64,000 bases of DNA from a virus, in IMG/VR virus record IMGVR_UViG_3300044612_001981, positions 16,900 through 80,899 of that record; one strand, 5' to 3'. The notes beneath the pieces are model-generated. The model did not search any database. It was not told the origin of the DNA and saw nothing but the letters and a program-made list of their open reading frames with translations. Below, one piece after another: positions 28,145 to 37,764 of the stretch. Position 1 is the first letter of the stretch; every line of letters begins with the position of its first letter. The position numbers and the translations under genes are program-made.

Positions 28145-28262
28145 GTTGTAAAACCTCCATTAAATAAATATATATATTGACTTACTGTAAAACTTTAAAT
28201 TAAGCTGGCTAGGCTCTTTTCCTCTTGGTATAATTTTATCTTACAATCAACTAAAAGGCAAA

Positions 28263-28769
28263 CTAGTCAAATCTGCCCTTTGGGCCAACTGTCCTAGAGT
28301 ATTTAACTTCTATTATTACATCTGCCGCCAAGAATCCTGCTAGCTCTGTAGATGGCTCTGTTGGGGACATCTCTAGTATAAGGGTGTTGTGGAATATGAT
28401 CTTGTCTGTTGATCTTGATTTATTTAGGTCTCTGGCTGAATCGTCCATTCTTCTAAACACATCCATCATCATGTTTCTGATTATATTGATTTCGGCAAAG
28501 TCCACTGAGTATATTGTAAAGGATATCTTCTCACAGCATATAAGCCAATTTTCTTCATAGGTGCTTCCAATCTTGTCATAAACAATATGGGTCTTGCCGC
28601 TTAAGAATTGATTCATTTCTGGAGCCTGCTGAACTGGAATAATTGGAATTATAGATTCGCCAAGATTATCGCTATAGTAAGCATTTTGATCAATTATGTT
28701 ATTTGACAAAAGCTCCTGCCAAAGATGTTTTCTTATCTCGTACATGGCGTCTATTCCATAATTAGTCAT
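28263..28769 (-). CDS. Putative tail terminator protein
   Basis: 168 residues. Begins MTNYGIDAMYEIRKHLWQEL and has ENWLICCEKISFTIYSVDF, then a helix with RNMMMDVFRRMDD and a strand DVIIEVKYSRTVGPKGRFD. The alpha-beta order and placement just ahead of the tube gene fit tail terminators that cap the tube at the neck. Assigned by position and fold pattern. A 118-bp gap follows before the tube gene. Confidence 0.65.
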   Translation of the reverse strand: MTNYGIDAMYEIRKHLWQELLSNNIIDQNAYYSDNLGESIIPIIPVQQAPEMNQFLSGKTHIVYDKIGSTYEENWLICCEKISFTIYSVDFAEINIIRNMMMDVFRRMDDSARDLNKSRSTDKIIFHNTLILEMSPTEPSTELAGFLAADVIIEVKYSRTVGPKGRFD

Positions 28770-29563
28770 TAAAATACTCCTCCGAATTTTTCTGTTAGTG
28801 CCGCCTCAGCCTGTAGTCTAATTGTACCTGGACTAAAGGAATAACGCACCTTGGCAATAGATGAAGGAACTTTCATCGCTCTTTCAAATTTAGCTCCGAA
28901 TAGGTTCTGAAATCCAGACATCTTTATTGAGTTGCTAACCATTGGTCCGCTAAAATATCTACTATATGTTAAATCGAATTGATTTGTTGATGCTCTGCCT
29001 CCAGGGCTCTTTACTGTAACTGACTTACCCTTTGGCATAAAAACCTTTTCTCCATCAATTTCAAAAACTAATCTCTCAGCAGATTTTGGTCTAATTACAA
29101 CTGGCATTCCTTTTTCCATAACAGCTGCTTTTCTTTCAAAAACATATCTACTTGTCTGCTCTCTATTTTTAGATGGGACCGAAGACTTTGAAATCTTAAA
29201 CTCATAGTTAATTCTAAATGATAGCCCAACTCCGTCTAGCTGGTTTAATTTAAAAAGACGAGCAGTTGCTTGCCCTGTCTTATTCCACTCATATACATGA
29301 TGTAATGACTTTGGCTTTGTTCTGGCTTGCGAATCAATAAACAAACCAAAATCTTTTTCTATCTGATTAAATATTGTTGTCTTAAATAGTCTTTGAAATG
29401 CCTTATTAGATTCTAGTCTGGCTGCAACATTAGCCTGATAGTAAAGAAATGCAGATATCTGTGCCACATTGCTATCTTTTAAAACTCCTGCTTGAGATGC
29501 ACCTACCATCAATCTCTCTAGACCAGAAGAAGCTTGAAGTAATGCTACTCCACTAGTCTCCAA
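28769..29563 (-). CDS. Putative neck protein
   Basis: 264 residues. Helical N-terminus (GLERLMVGASQAGVLKD), middle SLHHVYEWNKTGQATARLF and a basic C-terminal part (FERAMKVPSSIAKVRYSFS). Lies between head-closure and tail-terminator candidates, the slot of the HK97 gp10/Ne1-type neck protein. Start is TTG, overlapping the end of the previous gene; its stop overlaps the next ATG (TAATG). No firm family match seen. Confidence 0.6.
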   Translation of the reverse strand: METSGVALLQASSGLERLMVGASQAGVLKDSNVAQISAFLYYQANVAARLESNKAFQRLFKTTIFNQIEKDFGLFIDSQARTKPKSLHHVYEWNKTGQATARLFKLNQLDGVGLSFRINYEFKISKSSVPSKNREQTSRYVFERKAAVMEKGMPVVIRPKSAERLVFEIDGEKVFMPKGKSVTVKSPGGRASTNQFDLTYSRYFSGPMVSNSIKMSGFQNLFGAKFERAMKVPSSIAKVRYSFSPGTIRLQAEAALTEKFGGVF

Positions 29564-29981
29564 TTAACTGGCTCTCTGATCTTTTAGCAATTGAGTTGTA
29601 AGCCATTAAATTACCAAATGGGTCTGTTATTGGTGTTGAGCTTGTTATTTCAAATACTGTTGGAGTGTCGTTTGGATAGTTTAGCTCTATCCAAATTGGA
29701 TTATTTGAATTGTCTCTAATATTGGTTACCTTTTCTCTGTATGTCAATCTTGTTTCTGTTCTAATCTCAATAGTTTGATTGTCTACATATTTAACAGAGA
29801 TTGCTCTATTGTCCCCGCCTCTGCTTGTAGCAGAGTTTGTTATTATTCCTTTTGCAAAACAAGGTATAGTTCTTTGATATATCCAAGACTTTTTAATTGC
29901 ACCAGTGTTTGGATCCTGATAATCATCTTGAGCATAAACATCTATTTTCATGCTAAGAATAGAGTCTACGAGTCTGTTCAT
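29553..29981 (-). CDS. Head closure / stopper-like protein
   Basis: 142 residues, beta-barrel-like. KIDVYAQDDYQDPNTGAIKK resembles the start of head-closure (Hc1, SPP1 gp16-like) proteins, where a D-x-x-T-G-x-x-x-K turn is common. The rest alternates strands to FGNLMAYNS. It would seal the filled head beneath the adaptor. Coupled to the adaptor gene (TAATG). Confidence 0.68.
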   Translation of the reverse strand: MNRLVDSILSMKIDVYAQDDYQDPNTGAIKKSWIYQRTIPCFAKGIITNSATSRGGDNRAISVKYVDNQTIEIRTETRLTYREKVTNIRDNSNNPIWIELNYPNDTPTVFEITSSTPITDPFGNLMAYNSIAKRSESQLIGD

Positions 29982-30961
29982 TATATCAAAACCATAGTGC
30001 TTAAGACATACTCAGACAGAAGCTGATCAGCGTAATTGTTTCCAGTTCCGCTAAATGTTGCAGTGTCATATTCAAACTGCCAGTCAAATGTCTGTATACT
30101 CTTTAAGTACTTGTTTCTCCAGTCTTTATCTTTAGAAAAGAAATCTTTCATTAACTCTATGGTAGCTAACTCAACTTCGTGTGGTACTTGATCCCAACCA
30201 TATCTTCCTTCAACTCTATAAGCTCCGCCATTTACAAAAGACCCATTATTGTAGTCATTAATACTTGGAGGTACCATTCCGTTTGCTGTGTAAACTACAT
30301 TATCTAATAAGCCAGACTTATTTACTTTTATTCCAAATCCACTAGAAGATATTTCAACTGGGACATTCCAATTATCAATATTGTTTATTCTATCAATAAG
30401 AAGTATGTCGTTTAGATGTATGGAATGTATCTCATTTATTTTGTGGGGCAATGGGAGAATTTCTGATCCAGTTGCGTATATCACATTTACATCATCATAT
30501 AGATAAAACTCTTGTCCCGTGTAGCTTTCAATAAGTTTTCTTGCATATCTTTCTGCTGCTGCTAAATCTACAAATGTTTTGTAGTTAGGATCAGATTGAT
30601 CAAAGCCAAACCCTAAAGCATCTGCAGCATTTGTTAAATCAACATATGGTTTTACAACATCAAGAAGGTGCTCTTTAACTACACTTTCTTCATCTACTTC
30701 ATATTCCCAAACTAGCCTCAATGTCCTTGGTCTATTCGTTAAGGATATTGGAGGGTATACCAAATATACGCCTCTATCTGTTTCTGCCTCTTCGGCAGTT
30801 TGGGTTAGAAGTAAAGTGTTTGGATTTATAGGAGGCTCTATTGATGGATCATTTGTTACATCATAAAATTTAACAGTAGGCAAAGAGTCTGCTTGGGCTA
30901 TCCCGCCCTTCCAAAATACTCTTTGCTTTACTGGTGAGTTTGTTCCTACTATAATTTCCAT
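29981..30961 (-). CDS. Head-tail adaptor/connector protein
   Basis: 326 residues. An N-terminal beta domain (VGTNSPVKQRVFWKG, RTLRLVWEYEVDEES) is followed at ~120-300 by a helical adaptor region with AAERYARKLIESYTGQEF, the pattern of phage gp6/gp15-type connectors. YGWDQVPHEVELATIELMKDF is also typical. It would dock on the portal. The extra N-terminal beta domain makes it longer than simple adaptors. Confidence 0.72.
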   Translation of the reverse strand: MEIIVGTNSPVKQRVFWKGGIAQADSLPTVKFYDVTNDPSIEPPINPNTLLLTQTAEEAETDRGVYLVYPPISLTNRPRTLRLVWEYEVDEESVVKEHLLDVVKPYVDLTNAADALGFGFDQSDPNYKTFVDLAAAERYARKLIESYTGQEFYLYDDVNVIYATGSEILPLPHKINEIHSIHLNDILLIDRINNIDNWNVPVEISSSGFGIKVNKSGLLDNVVYTANGMVPPSINDYNNGSFVNGGAYRVEGRYGWDQVPHEVELATIELMKDFFSKDKDWRNKYLKSIQTFDWQFEYDTATFSGTGNNYADQLLSEYVLSTMVLI

Positions 30962-30976
30962 TTGTTGTGTTTAAGC

Positions 30977-31372
30977 TTAGCCGTAATATTCCTGAACTTC
31001 CTTTGGTGTGGCTAAACGAAAACCCTCCTCTTTATCAAAAATTTGTTGAGCTGAATCTTTGTGCATTGCTACAAACGGATGGGTCTGAGTAAATGTATGT
31101 CCCATAATATCATATCTATGGTTTGCTCTTGTCATCATAACTAATACTGTATCCTCTGTGCGCTCTGCCTTTGGATCAAATACTGGTAGGACCTCAACCT
31201 CTTCTTTTGCATCTTCTACATCCTTAAGTGTTTTTTCATATACTGCATATGTAACACCTTCTTCTGCTAGTGCTGCAATTATATCCTGCTTGTTCTTAAG
31301 CCCGTCTGTTTCAACTGCAAACTCTTCTGCAATTGCCTTTAGATCCGCGACCTTTAATGTGTCAAAAGACAT
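30977..31372 (-). CDS. SAP/HeH-domain protein of the capsid cluster
   Basis: 131 residues. The first ~40 residues (LKVADLKAIAEEFAVETDGL, then NKQDIIAALAEEGV) match the helix-extended-helix SAP/LEM-like fold seen in proteins next to phage capsid genes. An acidic linker leads to a C-terminal part with MMTRANHRYDIMGHTF. Could be a capsid-associated or head-tail joining protein. AGGAG precedes the ATG; a terminator separates it from the capsid gene. Confidence 0.65.
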   Translation of the reverse strand: MSFDTLKVADLKAIAEEFAVETDGLKNKQDIIAALAEEGVTYAVYEKTLKDVEDAKEEVEVLPVFDPKAERTEDTVLVMMTRANHRYDIMGHTFTQTHPFVAMHKDSAQQIFDKEEGFRLATPKEVQEYYG

Positions 31373-31424
31373 TTAATACTCCTTTTTCTAGGTAAAACCA
31401 TTATAGCATTGTATAATTAAAATG

Positions 31425-31454
31425 AAAAGCCCCCAAATTTAATTGGGGGCTTTT
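31425..31454 (-). terminator. Rho-independent terminator after the major capsid gene
   Basis: AAAAGCCCCC paired with GGGGGCTTTT around an A/T loop, ending in a T-run on the minus strand. It lies 18 bases past the capsid stop. Confidence 0.85.
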
Positions 31455-31471
31455 CTGTGATTAATTCCTAA

Positions 31472-32521
31472 TTAGGAAGCAACCTTAACGTTCTTTACAA
31501 CGACCCAAGCGTCTGCCTGCTCGATTTGAACGCCAACACGAGTATACATTGTGTACTCGATTGAGTCCTTACGTGGCCAGAAGAATCGGTAAACAGTTAC
31601 GTCACGCTTAACACCAACAACAACGTTGTTAGGGAATGTTAAGTGAACATCTCCGTGTGATCCTGCAGCCTGTGCGTAATCGCCAGCTTGTGTCTCTGGA
31701 AGAAGTGGAACTTCAACGATTGGAATACCAAATGCGTATGGAGCTACATATCCTGCTGGACCTCCAAGAACTGGAACATCACCACGGATGATGCCTGAAG
31801 CAATGTCCTGTGGAGTAGTGTTCTGAATGTTCTGTGAGTTTGAGTATAGGTAATCCTGGATCAAGTTTGATCCTGCAAGGAAGCGTAGGTCTGTACGACG
31901 TTGCTTGTACTTGCGTGGGAGTGCCTTAAGTGCTGAGTTAAATACAGCACGGGAAAGTCCTGCACCTGCTGCGTCTACGACGTGTGCATTTGCCTTGGCC
32001 TTCTTTACAACACCGTCAAATGCCTTGTAAAGAGCATCTGATGAAAGTGCTGTGTTACCGTTAAGTAGAACGTCTTCAATATCGTTACCAGCCTGAGTTG
32101 CCATCATACGTGCGATGTGGTCTTCTAGATCTGGACCTTCGATATTGTCTTCTAGTGACTCTGTTGAGAGCTCCCAGTCAAGACGTAGCTTCTTTGTTGT
32201 GAGAGAGATCTTTGAGAATGTGACTGCTGCGTTTGTACCAGTGTTGTCACCTTCTGAAGCGAGCTTCATAAGCTTCTCGCCTACTCCGATTCTGTCAATT
32301 TCTGTTGTGTCAGACTTCATTCTGACTGTACGTGCGACTTTTCCAATTACGGTTGCGTCGAACATATAGTCTAGGAAACGAGCTGACTGCTCTGGGTTGA
32401 GAAGACCACCATTGCCATTTTCAGACGCAGTGTGAATTCCATCTCCACCAGTTGTTGATGCGAAAGTACCTGTAGCTGTTGTACCAGCTGCGATTGCTTT
32501 CTCTAATGTTTCATTACTCAT
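31472..32521 (-). CDS. Major capsid protein, HK97 fold
   Basis: 349 residues. The N-terminal arm is Gly/Thr-rich (ATGTFASTTGGDG). Then LLNPEQSARFLDYMFDATV, ARTVRMKSDTTEIDRIG, KLRLDWELSTESLEDNIEG and a C-terminal VVGVKRDVTVYRFFWPRKDS, the order of E-loop, spine helix and P-domain strands seen in HK97-fold capsids of siphoviruses. Downstream of the protease/scaffold gene as expected, with an AGGTGA site and a strong terminator. No separate decoration protein is evident. Confidence 0.92.
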   Translation of the reverse strand: MSNETLEKAIAAGTTATGTFASTTGGDGIHTASENGNGGLLNPEQSARFLDYMFDATVIGKVARTVRMKSDTTEIDRIGVGEKLMKLASEGDNTGTNAAVTFSKISLTTKKLRLDWELSTESLEDNIEGPDLEDHIARMMATQAGNDIEDVLLNGNTALSSDALYKAFDGVVKKAKANAHVVDAAGAGLSRAVFNSALKALPRKYKQRRTDLRFLAGSNLIQDYLYSNSQNIQNTTPQDIASGIIRGDVPVLGGPAGYVAPYAFGIPIVEVPLLPETQAGDYAQAAGSHGDVHLTFPNNVVVGVKRDVTVYRFFWPRKDSIEYTMYTRVGVQIEQADAWVVVKNVKVAS

Positions 32522-32536
32522 ATTATTTCACCTACC

Positions 32537-33901
32537 CTAGTTAAATATTTCGTTTACGGAACCGAGGAAAGAACCGTTCCATTTTGATTTGTTTGTTGCT
32601 ACTACCGCAGACCCGCCGAGGTCTGAGGACTTCTTGATTGCTGTATCGCCTTCTACGGCATCTACACGCTTTTGAACACCATCAATGGTGCCCTTTATTT
32701 CTGTTACAGCTGCACTAAGTGCGCTGTGCTTTTCTGCTAATTCTGTAATTTGAGCATTTAAACCCTTGCTAAAAGTCTCTACAGTTTCTTTGATTTCAGA
32801 AACCTGTAATGCATTTGCCTCTGTAGCCTTGCTAAGAGTATCTGCAAAGAATCCCTTTAGGTCTACTAACATTTTTGCAAAATCAGGCTCTTGTACTTCA
32901 ACTGCAGCTGACGCATCTGCGTCTACTGACTTAAAGACATCTACAGAAGCAGAGTCTGCATCTTCTGCTTTAGCAGCTGGTGCATCTTCGACGGCCTCGA
33001 CGTTAGTCTCAACCATGGTCTCTTCAACGATTGCTTCGACAGCTGGTGCTTCTGCAACTGGTGTTGCTTCTACAACTGCTGAATTTTCAGCTTTTACGTT
33101 TAGTTTTTCCACTTCATTACCTCCTTGTACGTTTGCCTGTTTTGCGATTGTTTGTGTTGCAGGCAACGGAACTCTTGACTTCTTAAATGAAGCAAGAACT
33201 TTATCTATCTCTTTTGATTTGTTTATGTCTGAGCTTTCAACCCATCCAATTAGCGTAGCCTCTTTACCAGTAACTGGAGATGAGTATGTCTTGTCTGTAG
33301 AGATGAAAACAGAGTCGCTATCTTCGCAATAAAAAATATTTTCTGTGACAACATCTGCTGCCATTCCTTTAAAAATAAGTTGACCATTCATTTTTTCTAT
33401 TGAAATAATGTTACACATTTCATTTGCTGGTGAGTCTACAATTGAAAGTTCTACTAAGTCGTAATCTTTAATAAATCGTACAGACTCTCCTGTTGCTTTA
33501 TTTATTTCGTTGTCTGAGTCTTTAATTTTCCCGCCAATTGAAAATCCAGAAAGTGTTCCGTCAAGAACTTTTTCCCATGTATCTTGTGCGCCTTTTGAGA
33601 TGTATGAAGTTACATAAACTCCGTTGTAAAATTCTTTTGATTTTTGATCGTAGTAAGTCTCTGGCTTAAATGAAACTACTTTGCCAACTGCAAGTGGCTG
33701 ATGCATCTCTCTAAGATTTCCTCTAAATGCTTCAAATGCCTTTAGGCTTGCTTCTGCTGTTACGACGTCACCAGTTTGATCTACATTATCTAGAGTTGCA
33801 AATCCAGACACGGTTCTATTCTCCCTGTTTACTTTTGTAAAAGGAACAGATAAATGAAGGTTTTGGCCGTCAGAAGACCACTGACTTTTTTCTATGTTCA
33901 T
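32537..33901 (-). CDS. Prohead protease fused to scaffold
   Basis: 454 residues. Residues 1-165 are a prohead protease: VSGFATLDNVDQTGDVV, His67 in REMHQPLAVGKV, Ser121 in SGFSIGGKI and LVELSIVDSPAN at 149-160. Residues ~270-330 are an Ala/Val/Glu-rich linker; ~330-430 are a coiled coil (FADTLSKATEANALQVSEI), as in scaffolding proteins. Cleavage would mature the capsid and remove the scaffold. Such fusions are common in phages lacking a separate scaffold gene. Confidence 0.88.
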   Translation of the reverse strand: MNIEKSQWSSDGQNLHLSVPFTKVNRENRTVSGFATLDNVDQTGDVVTAEASLKAFEAFRGNLREMHQPLAVGKVVSFKPETYYDQKSKEFYNGVYVTSYISKGAQDTWEKVLDGTLSGFSIGGKIKDSDNEINKATGESVRFIKDYDLVELSIVDSPANEMCNIISIEKMNGQLIFKGMAADVVTENIFYCEDSDSVFISTDKTYSSPVTGKEATLIGWVESSDINKSKEIDKVLASFKKSRVPLPATQTIAKQANVQGGNEVEKLNVKAENSAVVEATPVAEAPAVEAIVEETMVETNVEAVEDAPAAKAEDADSASVDVFKSVDADASAAVEVQEPDFAKMLVDLKGFFADTLSKATEANALQVSEIKETVETFSKGLNAQITELAEKHSALSAAVTEIKGTIDGVQKRVDAVEGDTAIKKSSDLGGSAVVATNKSKWNGSFLGSVNEIFN

Positions 33902-33954
33902 ATGCTTAATTTTATACTTATCTATCTAAAAAGGCAAATCGTAGTTGATTGGAT

Positions 33955-35538
33955 TTAGTCAACTCTGCTTCCGTCGCCTTTTGCATTTCTTCCTTCTCCG
34001 ACTTTATCGGAAGAGGCGGCGGATCTTTCTGAATCCCTGGCTCTAGTTTTCCCAGCGGTTGCTTTTTGATCGGCTGCCTGTTGTGGCTTTAATTCAACCA
34101 TCTCGTCTCCGCCTTCGACTGGAATCATACCTTTTCTAATTCTAACTTCATTAGGGGTAATTACCTGCATTCTAAGATATCTTTCATCTATTTGAGATTG
34201 TGTGTCTTCATCAGTTAATGTGAGCTCTTCGAATTTAATTTTTAGGGCGTCAGTCTTTTCTTCAATTATTGCATTAATTCTTTTTTCTAGTCTCATTTGT
34301 GCTGGACGGCAAACCTGCTCTTTAAATGTTTTGTCTGCGTCTCTTGCAACCGCTAAATTAACTCCTTCTGGAGTTCCAATTTTATTAATTGGCACACGGT
34401 GAGCCAATAGTATTTCATCTCTATTAGATTGTCGATAAATATTAAATGATGATTCTTGAGCTCCAGCCTCAACTGGCTCCATTTTAAATTCAACCTTGTT
34501 GTCTGGAGTATCCGCTGGAAGTGGTATATAAAGTGATCTATGGTTTTTGCCCTTTAGTCCAACCTGGAAAAATTCTAGCAACTTTCTTTCTGACTCTGGG
34601 GAAAGCTTTGCTCCCTTTACAGTGATTATATATCTTGGTACCGCTTTGTTTTCAAAGTAATCAAGGTTATATCTTCCAGCAAACTCGTTACCAGCTAATG
34701 ACATTTGTGCTGCAACTATGTCTGGGATTCCATAATAGTTATTCATTGGGGTATATTTTTTTAAGTGAATAATTTCATTTGGTCTGTCTTCAACATCACC
34801 AATTGGATTAGGAGTTTCTAGATCACCAAAGTTTCTAAAGAATACAGCCTTGCCGTAAAGCAACTGCATGAAACCATCACGAAGTCTTCTTACTCTCATT
34901 GTCTTTGCTGGGATATGTCCTATATAACCTATATCTCCTGCTGTTGTTCTACCAATTTCAATATAGCCGTTTCCTGTAGCTTCTAAATCAGTATAAACTT
35001 TTATTAATGTTTCAGTAAATGTATCTTCATCGTTAGTGGTATCAAGCCACTCTTGAAGGTCCTGCTTTAGTTTATTGAGCTTTCTTCTGGCTCTATCTAA
35101 TTGCTTAGTGTCCGTTATCGCATCTATAGCGTCATTAGTTTTTCTTGTCTCAGTGAATGAATAGCCTAGACCAACAATGTTTGCAACCTTTGCATTTATT
35201 GCAGCGTAGTTGTATGTTGAAACTTCATAGATTTGAGATAGATATTCTAGATTGTATACTGGCTGAACAAGGTCAAACATTGCATAGCCAGTTACTGCCT
35301 GCTGTAATAAATTCTGCTGTGTTGCCGCCCCATCTTTTCCAGTAAATGATTTTGCAAAATCTCTGTTTACTTTTCTTTTAAAATTGGTGCCGAGCCCTCT
35401 TACTTTTTTAAGTTCATCTATTCCAATTGCAAACGGGTCAACATGCTCTTTTTCTTTTTTAAAGGAAAAAAGATCTGAGCTGTTTTTTACAGAAACTTCG
35501 TATGTGTCTTCTGGACCGTCTTCTAAGAATTGTGTCAT
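33955..35538 (-). CDS. Portal protein
   Basis: 527 residues. GYAMFDLVQPVYNLEYLSQIYEVS leads to AINAKVANIVGLGYSF, then DLEATGNGYIEIGR and NEIIHLKKYTPMNNYYGIPD, a succession typical of portal proteins of the SPP1/HK97 type; the C-terminus is Ser/Arg-rich and disordered. Forms the dodecameric DNA entry ring. ATG overlaps the previous stop (ATGA). The terminase that normally lies just upstream is absent here. Confidence 0.9.
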   Translation of the reverse strand: MTQFLEDGPEDTYEVSVKNSSDLFSFKKEKEHVDPFAIGIDELKKVRGLGTNFKRKVNRDFAKSFTGKDGAATQQNLLQQAVTGYAMFDLVQPVYNLEYLSQIYEVSTYNYAAINAKVANIVGLGYSFTETRKTNDAIDAITDTKQLDRARRKLNKLKQDLQEWLDTTNDEDTFTETLIKVYTDLEATGNGYIEIGRTTAGDIGYIGHIPAKTMRVRRLRDGFMQLLYGKAVFFRNFGDLETPNPIGDVEDRPNEIIHLKKYTPMNNYYGIPDIVAAQMSLAGNEFAGRYNLDYFENKAVPRYIITVKGAKLSPESERKLLEFFQVGLKGKNHRSLYIPLPADTPDNKVEFKMEPVEAGAQESSFNIYRQSNRDEILLAHRVPINKIGTPEGVNLAVARDADKTFKEQVCRPAQMRLEKRINAIIEEKTDALKIKFEELTLTDEDTQSQIDERYLRMQVITPNEVRIRKGMIPVEGGDEMVELKPQQAADQKATAGKTRARDSERSAASSDKVGEGRNAKGDGSRVD

Positions 35539-35873
35539 GTTACTGATCCTCCTCGCAATACTGAATCTTTGTATTCGCCTATGTCAAGCGGGTCTGGTGT
35601 AAGTCCCCACTTAAGTCTTTGGTTTTGATATTCAAACTCTTCATCATCAATTTTTCTTCTTCCAGACAAAAACTTAGGCTGTCCCTCATAAATTCCATAG
35701 TGTCTTACTGCATCCGCCAGCAAAGCCATGCGGGCACGATTTCCTTTTTTAGAAGTTATTGAAAGAAAGTTTCCATCGTCGTCACCAATCCAGCGTCCGT
35801 CTGGCATTTCCCATACGTATATTCCGAGAGTGGTTTCCTCGATTACTTGGCTTTTTTGGTTTAAGATGTCCAT
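35535..35873 (-). CDS. Small protein coupled to the portal, unknown function
   Basis: 112 residues with a Trp/Gly/Asp-rich start (TLGIYVWEMPDGRWIGDDDG), then a helix (RARMALLADAVRHYGIYEG) and a polar end. Family not recognised. Tightly coupled to the portal by a 4-base overlap, so likely needed for head assembly. The 82 bases upstream show no obvious promoter. Confidence 0.72.
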   Translation of the reverse strand: MDILNQKSQVIEETTLGIYVWEMPDGRWIGDDDGNFLSITSKKGNRARMALLADAVRHYGIYEGQPKFLSGRRKIDDEEFEYQNQRLKWGLTPDPLDIGEYKDSVLRGGSVT

Positions 35874-35955
35874 ATGTTAAACAGTTTATCATTATTCCTA
35901 GCAAAAGTCCAGCCTGTGTGCCATGGCAATGCACTTTTTTTAATAATTATGCAGG

Positions 35956-37761
35956 CTATTCGCCAAATGACCTTACGAAATAGGAGGTTCCGTCAAGACC
36001 CTGACTGCTTTCAGATACAGTTAGCCCTGGATCAACCACAATCTTTGAGTTATCCGAGCAATACAGTCTATAATTATTGGCTGCCTCTGTAGGGGTAAAT
36101 GCCTTTTCATAAAAAGCTATATTATTGTATAAGTTTGAAGTTCCATACTCTGTGTCTAATTGATTTTGATTAAACTTAATATTTAAAGCAGGCTGGCTCA
36201 ACACTATTAGTATGTGGTGTGATACGTCGTTTAGAAAAAATGTAGATGTGTTTGCCTCAGATGTCCTATCTATACCATTTACATATATGGCAGAAATTCC
36301 AGCTTTTGTTATTGCTCCATTTGCCCCCCACTTAATTGATGAAGACGCTGAAGAGAATAATACATTCTGCCCCGCCCGTGGTGTAAAGAACATCTCTATT
36401 GTACGTGGCTCAATAGAAAGGTCTACCGAGAATCCATGTCCAGAATACATAGATATACCATTATATTTATTTTGCATTCTTACTGGATAATTATATTGAC
36501 CTAGAGCGTAGTCGTATTCCGAATATATCTTTGAGCCAGAGTTATCTGAATAGAAATCTTTATTGGAATACATATCAATTTCTAGCTTATTAAAATACGG
36601 AAGATCAAAGGATGCGTCATCTGTGGTCATAGTCACTCTTATATCAAATATCGGGCTCTCTGAGTTTTGGTTTTTGTTATAATAAGGCATAGGTGAATTA
36701 TTCTTGCATATTTCCCATGGCTGATCTGGTATCTTTATTTCAACTAAAACATTGTCTACGTCTTGACCATAGGAAAGTCTAGAAGAAACAATATCTTCAG
36801 GGTTTGAAATATATAGCCTATCTTCAAATACAAAAGACTTTGGTTCTGCGATATCTGTTTTTTCAAACTCAATCCTATTGTAAACAGAATTATAATATCC
36901 GTCTCCAGAAGCAATTTCTTCTAAGCTTTTTATTCCAGGATATGTGTATGAAATGTCTGGTCTTATTGATGTTGAATTTAATGAGAAAAATATTCCATTG
37001 TTTGAATAAACAATTTGTGAATACTTAGTTTCTTTATACCCAGACACATAGTGATTTAATATTTTTTGTTCAGTTAGCTCGTAAGCATAAATTGCTGCTG
37101 AATCAACAATAAACTTTTTTCCTACATTAGCTGGGCCTAAAGATAAATTTAAACTTGTATTAGTAAATTTAAAGCCACTGTTAACTGGGCTTTCAGAAGC
37201 TATTTTGCCATTTACATACAAAGATATTTTATCCTTGGAAAATATTCCAACGACATGCATGGCCTCATTTTTTTTGACTTTGTGCCAAACAAATTGTGTA
37301 GCGCTGCATTTAAAAATAATGTTTTCATTTTTATAGAATAGGCCAATTGAGTTCTCTGAATCTCCCATAATAAGATATTCTTCGTTGTCATCTTTGTCTG
37401 GACTAAACCATATTTCGAATGCAAATGCGCCGTCTGGATTTCTATTCATTCCAAGACCCAGTGCTTTTAGGCTTATTTGAGCATTTTCATTTATCTCAGT
37501 TCCTCTAATTCCCGCCCCAATAATAGGAAGTACTTCCATGCTTGAAGTATTAATTGCATACCCTTCCATGGAGTTTCCAGTGTAATCAATTATTGGCAAC
37601 CCGCTAACGGCAGCATATGAAACTCCGTTATCTCTTAGGTCTGCGTATGTTGAATATAGTGTAGTTAGATTGCTGTATACTCCAGCCTCACCAGAACGAA
37701 CTTCATCCAATAAGAAAAATGCAACTGGATTATCTTTTAAGACAGTGTATTTATATGACAT
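35956..37761 (-). CDS. Structural protein with two LamG/concanavalin-like domains
   Basis: 601 residues. The N-terminal ~240 residues form a concanavalin-A-like sandwich (AFAFEIWFSPDKDDNEEYL, ISLYVNGKIASESP, LSLGPANVGKKFIVDSAAIY). A second, shorter copy occupies ~440-590 (RTIEMFFTPRAGQNVLFSS, AISAIYVNGIDRTSEA, NNIAFYEKAFTPTEAANNY). A beta-rich linker sits between them. Probably a carbohydrate-binding fibre or capsid appendage. It follows the collagen-like fibre in the same transcription direction, 3 bases apart. Confidence 0.72.
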   Translation of the reverse strand: MSYKYTVLKDNPVAFFLLDEVRSGEAGVYSNLTTLYSTYADLRDNGVSYAAVSGLPIIDYTGNSMEGYAINTSSMEVLPIIGAGIRGTEINENAQISLKALGLGMNRNPDGAFAFEIWFSPDKDDNEEYLIMGDSENSIGLFYKNENIIFKCSATQFVWHKVKKNEAMHVVGIFSKDKISLYVNGKIASESPVNSGFKFTNTSLNLSLGPANVGKKFIVDSAAIYAYELTEQKILNHYVSGYKETKYSQIVYSNNGIFFSLNSTSIRPDISYTYPGIKSLEEIASGDGYYNSVYNRIEFEKTDIAEPKSFVFEDRLYISNPEDIVSSRLSYGQDVDNVLVEIKIPDQPWEICKNNSPMPYYNKNQNSESPIFDIRVTMTTDDASFDLPYFNKLEIDMYSNKDFYSDNSGSKIYSEYDYALGQYNYPVRMQNKYNGISMYSGHGFSVDLSIEPRTIEMFFTPRAGQNVLFSSASSSIKWGANGAITKAGISAIYVNGIDRTSEANTSTFFLNDVSHHILIVLSQPALNIKFNQNQLDTEYGTSNLYNNIAFYEKAFTPTEAANNYRLYCSDNSKIVVDPGLTVSESSQGLDGTSYFVRSFGE

Positions 37762-37764
37762 GTC

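Noticed and set aside
28145-28262. Promoter for the major tail gene
   Set aside because: AT-rich with several partial -10 boxes but no convincing -35/-10 pair; only the ribosome binding site is clear.
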